DNA from: Impatiens glandulifera
Lineage: Eukaryota; Streptophyta; Magnoliopsida; Ericales; Balsaminaceae
NCBI RefSeq assembly: GCF_907164915.1
Contig: NC_061869.1
Coordinates: 43,521,771-43,585,770, forward strand
DNA: 64,000 nt
Reading direction: 5' to 3'
The position numbers and the translations under genes were made by a program. Shown here one piece after another: positions 57,368-64,000 of this stretch. Numbering within the stretch: the first letter of the stretch is position 1; each line of letters begins with the position of its first letter. The notes under the pieces are model-generated. The model was not told where the DNA came from, searched no databases, and was given only the letters and a program-made list of their open reading frames with translations.

Positions 57368-58638
57368 TGATAGGATCGGCATTATCAATAGAGACGGGGG
57401 TCTAGAGATTGATGAAGGCTTATGAAAAACGGTTTGAAAGAAATCTTGTTAGGGAATTAATTCACTTTCTATTCTACGCAAACCCTTATAAACACATGAA
57501 ATAGAATCAAGTGCGGAAATGTTTATTTAGGTTTGAAGCTTAAGATGAAAAATGAGAAGATGTCAGAAAGGAACAACATAGTAGTTTGTTTATAGATGTT
57601 CGAAGAAAACTCTCCTACGTCACCCCTTCTACCAACCACCAGAAGAATTAACTATAATATGATTCGAATCAAATACAGTTTGCACACACTTAGCTCATTG
57701 TTGAACAAAACACACTCTGTTCAACTTACAAGATGAAGAATATCACTCAACTAAAGGATGCTTTGATTCTAACTCTCTCTTGATTTCTCAGTGATTTCGG
57801 TAAGCAAGATGATCGACTGATTTCTCTCTCTACAATTCCGGCAGTTCGCTTAAACAAGTAGTGGGAAGAATATTCGCTTAAGTGTCATTTGTTGATTGGT
57901 TTCATCGGGCTGTCGTACCGATCTTCACTAAAAAGTGGTGAAGGAGTAGCGTACAGCTATAGCACGTTGGTAGGCGGGTGCTAGCTTCAAGTAACTACTT
58001 AAGCAAATAATTAGACGTATTTCAATTAAACGACCTCGTCTAATGAAATCAAACGTCCCCGTCTAACGGGATTAGACTTGCGTCTAATTACAATCACTTC
58101 AGACTAATCTGAAGGAGTTATACTACACGTCTAACTTCAAAAGTTAGACTGCACGTCTAAATTTCACAAGTTAGACTGTACGTCTAACTTTCACCTTTCT
58201 ATTAGACTGCACATCTAACTCCGTTGAGTTAGACTGTACGTCTAATTCCGTTCCACTTCAGACTAGTCTGAAGGAGTTAGATTGCACATCTAACTTTCAC
58301 AATCCATTAGACTACACGTCTAACTCCTCTATGTTAGACTGCACGTCTAACTCCACGAGTTAGACTGCACGTCTAATTCTTTCAGTTAGACTGCACGTCT
58401 AACACCGCTTAATTAGACTGTACGTCTAATTTTGCTAGTTAGACTGCACGTCTAACGTTGTGCATCTAATGCCAAATCGGTCTAATGAACCTCATTAGAA
58501 CCAAGTCTAATGAAATTGTTTTTCAATACACCTGCATCAAAAATAATTAGACGCATATATAATCCATTAATCAATTCATCATCAAAATTCCAATAGTCAA
58601 ACTATTTCAGCACATTGTCAAAATAATTTTACCCAACA
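57368..58638 (-). repeat. 5' LTR of E6 (1,271 bp)
   Basis: TGATAGGATCGG to TTACCCAACA in plus coordinates. It has the reversed U5 motif (about 57613-57630) and a TTAGAC array (58070-58460). Compared with the 3' LTR it lacks about 250 bases around 57845, including the duplicated promoter segment. Confidence 0.88.
58070..58460 (-). repeat. Palindromic TTAGAC array in E6 5' LTR
   Basis: About 13 TTAGACTGCACGTCTAA-type palindromes with variable spacers, corresponding to the array in the 3' LTR. Confidence 0.9.
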
Positions 58639-58666
58639 ATGATGAATTAATTTTTCATTGTATAAC

Positions 58667-58784
58667 GGGTGCGATCATACTAGCACTAATGCACCTGATC
58701 CCATTAAACTCTGTAGTTAAGCGTACTTGTGCGAGAGTAGCACTAGGATGGGTGACCCCCAGGAAAGTCCTTGTCTCACAATCC
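58667..58784 (+). pseudogene. 5S rRNA pseudogene
   Basis: Full length, GGGTGCGATCATACTAGCAC. GTAGTTAAGCGTACTTG and ACTAGGATGGGTGACCCCC keep recognisable A and C boxes. It sits 29 bases from the E6 edge. Confidence 0.88.
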
Positions 58785-59597
58785 TTTTAATATTTTTTTT
58801 AAAATAACAATTAAAATGTACCAAATGGAATAAACATTAATGTAACACTCATTTTTAATATTGAAAAACATAAAATAATAGCGTAAAAATAAACGATTTT
58901 AAAGAGATGTTAATTTCGAACTATTTATTTGATTTTTTATGTTTTTATAAAAAAAACAACATACAAAATATCTTTAAAACGGATAGTTTTAAGAATTTTA
59001 AATGTTTTTATGAAAGAAACACAAAATAGATGCGTGCAAATGTACGATTTTAAAAAACACGTTGATTTCTAACATTCTAATTGATTTTCGATGTTTAAAT
59101 GAAAAGGCATAAAAAATAAGAGAAAACTGATCTATTTGCAAAAACCGTGGTCGTAAATGGTAATGCACCAAATCGAATAAACTTTAATGTAACACTCATT
59201 TTTAATGTTAAAAAACACAAAATAAAATTGTAAAAACAAACAATTTTAAAAGCCGTTAATTTGAAACTATTTATTTGAGTTTTTAAGTTATTTATACAAA
59301 ATAACATACAAAATATCTTGAAAATGGATAATTTTAAAAATTCTAAACGTTTTTATGTAAAAAACAAAAATTAGATGCGTGAAAATGTAAGATTTCAAAA
59401 AAATATGTTAATTTTGAATATATAATTGATTTTTAAATGAAATAACATACAAAAACAGCGTGAAATCGGATGAATTTGAAGAAACCGTGGTCGTAAACTG
59501 TTTTCGGCCATTTAAACTCGTTTATTTAGAATTTCATAAAAGAATCATTTTTTCTTAATTATGATGTATCAAATGAATAAATTGTTCATCATACCAC

Positions 59598-59712
59598 GGT
59601 TGCGATCACACCAATACTAATGCACCGGATCTCATCAGAACTCTGCAGTTCATTTTTCTTGGGGTGTAGTACTAGGATGGGTGACCCCTAGGAAGTCCTT
59701 GTGTCGCATTCC
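59598..59712 (+). pseudogene. 5S rRNA pseudogene
   Basis: Full length. The A-box region is destroyed (GCAGTTCATTTTTCTTGG), while the C box ACTAGGATGGGTGACC is intact. Confidence 0.86.
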
Positions 59713-60326
59713 TTTTAATATTTTTTTAAAATAATGATTAAAATGGACTTAATGTAACACTAATTTTTAATTTTTTTATGGACAAAAAATATAAGTTAAA
59801 AAACGAACGATTTAGAAAAAAAATGTTAATTTCAATCTATTTATTTAATTTTAGATGTTTTTATATAAAACAACCTAAAAAATATCTTGAAAACTAATTA
59901 ATTTGAAGAATTTTAAACGTTTTTATGAAGAAAAAACTCAAAATAAATGCGTGAAATTGTACGAGTTTTATAAACATGCATTAATTTCGATTATTAATTT
60001 GATTTTTGATGTTTTTATATAAAAAACAAACAAAATATCGTGAAAATGGATAAATTCGAAGATTTTTTAATTTTTTTTTACGAAAAAACGAGAAACGATA
60101 GCTTGAAAACGTACGATTTTAAAATTCACGTTAATTTCGAACATTAAATTAATATTTGATATTTTAATGTAAAACATACAAATATACCGTGAAAACGGAT
60201 CAATATGATTAAACAGTGGTCGTAAACATTCTCCGGTTGTTTAAAACTCGGCTATTTAGAGTTTGTAAAAAAATAATTTTTTTAATTATGATATATCAAA
60301 TGAATAAAAATTTTTCATCTTATAAC

Positions 60327-60445
60327 GTGTACAATCATACCTGCACTTGTGCACCGAATCCCATAGGAACTCCATTGTTAAGCATTTTTGGTCGAGAGTT
60401 GTACAAGGATAGTTGACCCCCTTGAAAGTTCTCGTGTCGCACTCA
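60327..60445 (+). pseudogene. 5S rRNA pseudogene
   Basis: Full length but heavily changed (GTGTACAATCATACCTGCAC, GTTAAGCATTTTTGG). It resembles the copy at 48581. Confidence 0.84.
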
Positions 60446-61135
60446 TTTTTATATTTTTTAAAAATACCGATTAAATTGACAAAATCGAATAAACATTAAT
60501 GTAACACTCATTTTTAATATTTTTATGAAAAAAACACAAAATAAAAGCGTAAAAACAAACGATTTAAAAAAACATTAATTTCAAATTATTTATTTAATTT
60601 TTGATGTTTTTATATATTACAATATACAATATTTTAAAAACAAAACAGTTTAAAGATTTTAAAACGTTATTATAAAAAAACAAAAAATAGATGCGTGAAA
60701 ATGTAATATTTAAAAAAAATACACATTAATTTCGAATATTTTAATTGATTTTTATGTTTTATGAAAAAACACAAAAGAAATAGCAAAAAAAAAACGAACG
60801 ATGTTTAAAATCTTTTGTTAATTTTGATTATTTATTTGATTTTTGAAATAAAACATACAAAATATCATGAAATATGATCAATTCGAAGGATTTTTTAATG
60901 TTTTTATAAAAAAACGATAGTGTGAAAACATACAATTTAAAAAACATATTAATTTCAAAAATTCTAATTGATTTTCGATGATTTAATGAAAAATTATACA
61001 AATATAGTGTGAAAATGGTATAATTTGAATAAACCGTGGTCATAAACGGTGTTCGGCCGTTTAAAACTCCTATATTTAAAATATAGTTAAAAAATCGTTT
61101 TTTAATTATGATGAATTAATTGTTCATCGTATAAC

Positions 61136-61253
61136 GGGTGCGATTATACTAGCACTAATGCACCAGATCCCATTAGAACTCCGTAGTTAAGCGTGCTTGG
61201 CGAGAGTAGTACTAGGATGGGTGACCCCTAGGAAAGTCCTCGTCTCACACTCC
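61136..61253 (+). pseudogene. 5S rRNA copy, least decayed of the array
   Basis: GGGTGCGATTATACTAGCAC, AGTTAAGCGTGCTTGG and ACTAGGATGGGTGACCCC keep both internal promoter boxes, and a T-run follows. One G of GGGCGAGAG is missing and about ten other changes exist, so it is probably also inactive. No clear upstream TATA element was seen. Confidence 0.85.
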
Positions 61254-61725
61254 TTTTTATATTTTTTAAAATAACGATTAAAATGGACCAAATCGAATAA
61301 ATGTTAATGTAACACTCATTTTTTAGGTTGAAAAACATAAAATAATAACGTAAAAATAAACGATTTTAAAGAGACGTTAATTTAGATATATTTATTTGAT
61401 TTTTATGTTTTTATACAAAAAGAACATACAAAATATCTTGTAATGGATAGTTTTAAGGATTTTAAATGTTTTTATGAAAGAAACACAAAAAAAATAGCGT
61501 AAAAATTAAAGATTTTAAAATACACGTTAATTTTAAACATTATAATTGATTTTTAATGTTTGAATGAAAAAACATTAAAAAAAATACCGTGAAAATAGAT
61601 CAATTTGAATAAACTGTGGTCATAAATGGTCTCGGCGGTTTAAAATTCACCTATTTATAATTTCATAAAAAAATCATTCTTCTTAATTATGATTTATCAA
61701 ATGAATAAATTGTTCATCATATAAC

Positions 61726-61842
61726 ATGTGAGATCATAGAAGCACTAATGCAATGGATGCTATCAAAACTCCGTAGTCTAGCGTGCTTGGGCAAGAGTAG
61801 TACTAGGATCGGTGACCCCGATAAGTTCTCGAGTCATACTCC
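61726..61842 (+). pseudogene. 5S rRNA pseudogene
   Basis: Full length, ATGTGAGATCATAGAAGCAC. The A box reads TAGTCTAGCGTGCTTGG and the end GAGTCATACTCC. Its first 39 bases are identical to the partial copy at 63962. Confidence 0.86.
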
Positions 61843-62547
61843 ATTTTATATTTTTTAAATAACGATTAATTGATACAAATCGAATAAACGTTAATGTAAC
61901 ACTCATTTTTAATATTTTTATGAAAAAAACACAAAATAAAACCGTAAAAACAAATGATTTTAAAAAAATGTTAATATTGAAATATTTATTTGATTTTTTA
62001 TGTTTTTATAACATTCAAAATATCTTGAAAATGGATTAATTTGAAGAATTTTAAATGTTTTTATGAAAAAAATAAAATAAATGCGTGAAAATGTACGATT
62101 TAAAAAAAACACACGTTAATTTCAAATATTTTAATTGATTTCTTATATTTTTATGAAAAAACACAAAATATGTAAAAACAATATATTTTTAAAAACACAC
62201 GTTAATTTCAATTATTTATTTGATTTTTGATGTTATTATATAAAAGTAACATACAAAATATCATTAAAAATGATTAATTTGAAGAATTTTTTAATGTTTT
62301 TATGGAAAAATATGATAGCGTGAATATGTACAATTTTAAAAAATACACCAATTTTGAACATTCTGATTGATTTTTTATGTTTAAATGAAAAATCATACAA
62401 AAATAGTAGCGTTAAAATGTCTCAATTGAAGAAACCATGGTCGTAGATGGTTTTCGGCCGTTTAAAAATCGTCTATTTAGAATTTCGTAAAAAAAACATT
62501 TTTTTTAATTATAATGTAAGAAATGAATAAATTGTTCATTATACAAC

Positions 62548-62664
62548 ATGTGCGAACATACCAACAATAATGCACCAGATCCCAAGAACTCCGCATATAT
62601 GCTTGCTTGGGGGAGAGTAGTACTAGGATGGATGACCCCTTGGGAAGTCCTCGTGTCGCACTCC
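62548..62664 (+). pseudogene. 5S rRNA pseudogene
   Basis: Full length, ATGTGCGAACATACCAAC. The A box is altered (ATATATGCTTGCTTGG), C box ACTAGGATGGATGACC, end TGTCGCACTCC. Confidence 0.86.
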
Positions 62665-63370
62665 TTTTTATATATTTTTTTAAATAACGATTAAAATGGA
62701 TCAAATCGAATCAACTTTAATGTAACACTCATTTTTAATATTTTTTATGAAAAGAACACAAAATAAAATCGTAAAAACAACTGATTTTAAAAAGACGTTA
62801 ATTTTGAACTATTTAATTCATTTTTATGATTTTATAAAAAACAACATACAAAATATCTTGAAAACGGATTAATTTGAAGAATTTTAAACGTTTTTATGAA
62901 AAAATAACAAAATAGATGCGTGAAAATTATGATTAAAAAAAACACACATTAATTTAATATATTTTAATTGATTTTTAATATTTCTATGAAAAATAACACA
63001 AAAAATAGCGTAAAAAATAACGATTTTTAAAAACACATGCTTATTTCGATTATTTATTTGATTTTCAATGTTCTTATATAAAAAAACATACAAAATATCG
63101 TGAAAATAATCATTTCAAAGATTTTTTTTAAGTTTTTATGAAAAAAATCAAAAAAATGATACCGTGAAAACGTACGATTTTAAATAAACACATTGATTTC
63201 TAACCTTCTAATTGATTTTTGATATTTAAAAGAAAAAGCATACAAAACTAGCGTGAAAATGAATTAATTTGATGATACTGTGGTCGTTAAAACTCTTATA
63301 TTTAGAATTTCGTAAAAAAATTATTTTTAATTATGATGTATACAAATTCATAAATTGTTCATCATTCAAC

Positions 63371-63490
63371 GAATGCAATCATATCAGCATTAATGCACCG
63401 GATCCCATCAGAACTCCGCAACTAAGCGTGCATGGCGTGAGAGTAGTACTAGGATGGGTGACCCCTAGGAAAGTCCTCGTCTCACACTCC
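63371..63490 (+). pseudogene. 5S rRNA pseudogene
   Basis: Full length, GAATGCAATCATATCAGCAT, CCGGATCCCATCAGAAC, AACTAAGCGTGCATGG, ACTAGGATGGGTGACCCC. Its 3' half and the following spacer match the unit at 61136. Confidence 0.87.
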
Positions 63491-63961
63491 TTTTTATATT
63501 TTTTAAAATAACGATTAAAATGACCAAATCGAATAAATGTTAATGTAACACTCATTTTTTAGGTTGAAAAACATAAAATAATAACGTAAAAATAAACGAT
63601 TTTAAAAAGACGTTAATTTAGATATATTTATTTGATTTTTATGTTTTTATACAAAAAGAAGATACAAAATATCTTGAAATGGATAGTTTTAAGGATTTTA
63701 AATGTTTTTAATGAAAAAAACACAAAAAAAATAACGTAAAAACTAAAGATTTTAAAATACACGTTAATTTTAAACATTATAATTGATTTTAAATGTTTGA
63801 ATGAAAAAACATTAAAAAAAATACCGTAAAAATAGATCAATTTGAATAAACTGTGGTCATAAATGGTCTCGGCGTTTAAAATTCACCTATTTATAATTTC
63901 ATAAAAAAATCATTCTTCTTAATTATGATTTATCAAATGAATAAATTGTTCATCATATAAC

Positions 63962-64000
63962 ATGTGAGATCATAGAAGCACTAATGCAATGGATGCTATC
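63962..64000 (+). pseudogene. 5S rRNA pseudogene, cut by window edge
   Basis: The first 39 bases, identical to 61726-61764. It continues beyond the window. Confidence 0.85.

Larger units (their letters stand above)
49384..58638 (-). mobile_element. E6: complete non-autonomous Sirevirus-like element with accessory gene, no pol
   Basis: Minus-strand order: 5' LTR (58638-57368), primer site (57365-57354), gag (57340-55560), a short post-gag scrap, post-pol region with TTAGACG repeats (about 55190-54955), promoter-like module, accessory gene (54480-51121), polypurine tract (50946-50932), 3' LTR (50931-49384). The flanks are the same point of the 5S spacer: the right pentamer is ATGAT and the left AATAT where an intact unit has ATGAT, so the duplication is decayed. 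Protease, integrase, reverse transcriptase and RNase H are absent. Movement would have needed pol proteins from a relative. Confidence 0.88.
58639..64000 (+). repeat. 5S rDNA array, plus orientation, segment 3
   Basis: Seven full-length 5S pseudogenes and the start of an eighth, with spacers of about 470 or 700 bases. Units from 61136 and from 63371 look nearly identical over at least 630 bases, giving a ~2,235 bp three-gene higher-order period. At about 59157 a spacer lead is joined to a spacer tail with the gene lost. The T-runs after each gene (TCCTTTTTA) are pol III terminator-like. Confidence 0.9.

Overview
The window is nuclear DNA of a flowering plant from a gene-poor, AT-rich, repeat-dominated region. 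I see no intact host protein-coding gene. The evidence for a plant is: tandem 5S rRNA gene copies with the plant-type start GGTGCGATCAT; Ty1/copia elements of the Sirevirus kind (UBN2-type Gag, CX2CX4HX4C knuckle, initiator-Met tRNA primer sites); a Ty3/gypsy pol with two RNase H domains (Tat type); an L1-type LINE fragment with a DUF4283 ORF1; and a tRNA-derived SINE. From memory only, an accessory protein in two of the copia elements resembles an abundant uncharacterised protein family in Gesneriaceae (Dorcoceras), which hints at an asterid host. That hint is weak.

The substrate is a decayed 5S rDNA array. Its copies lie on the minus strand at the left (6054-7857, 17915-18838) and on the plus strand at the right (39414-64000). 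Each unit is a ~118 bp 5S pseudogene plus a very AT-rich spacer built of ~100 bp sub-repeats. Several units have lost part or all of the gene, and the last ~2.9 kb shows a three-unit higher-order repeat of about 2,235 bp. Retroelements are inserted in the spacers.

Layout: 1-1016, end of a plus-strand LTR. 1017-6053 (minus), copia element 'E1' (pol fragment, gag, primer site, LTR) interrupted by element 'E2' (1417-2990, target duplication GTGAT). 6054-7857, 5S. 7863-17914, rearranged copia element 'E4' (target duplication TAATC). 17915-18838, 5S. 18839-29380, a non-5S block with a CACTA-like end, a SINE (12 bp target duplication) and element 'E9' (22986-26576, target duplication AAAAA). 29382-31203, LTR fragment. 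31204-34475 (minus), Ty3/gypsy pol. 34480-39413 (minus), copia 'E7' with another LTR nested in its LTR. 39414-49383, 5S with a LINE fragment (41658-44124). 49384-58638 (minus), long copia element 'E6'. 58639-64000, 5S.

Two observations stand out. (1) E4 and E6 are Sirevirus-like elements that keep gag, have lost almost all of pol, and carry a large accessory gene with what looks like its own TATA box, an AAACCCTAG leader and a 3' splice acceptor. In E6 its frame runs about 1,120 codons with nonsense changes only. (2) E4 has its accessory half inverted relative to gag, bounded by an inverted third LTR. The two junctions carry AAAAC and GTTTT, the two strands of one 5 bp site, exactly at the LTR ends. 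This is the expected signature of integrase-mediated autointegration (self-insertion), later fixed between two direct LTRs.
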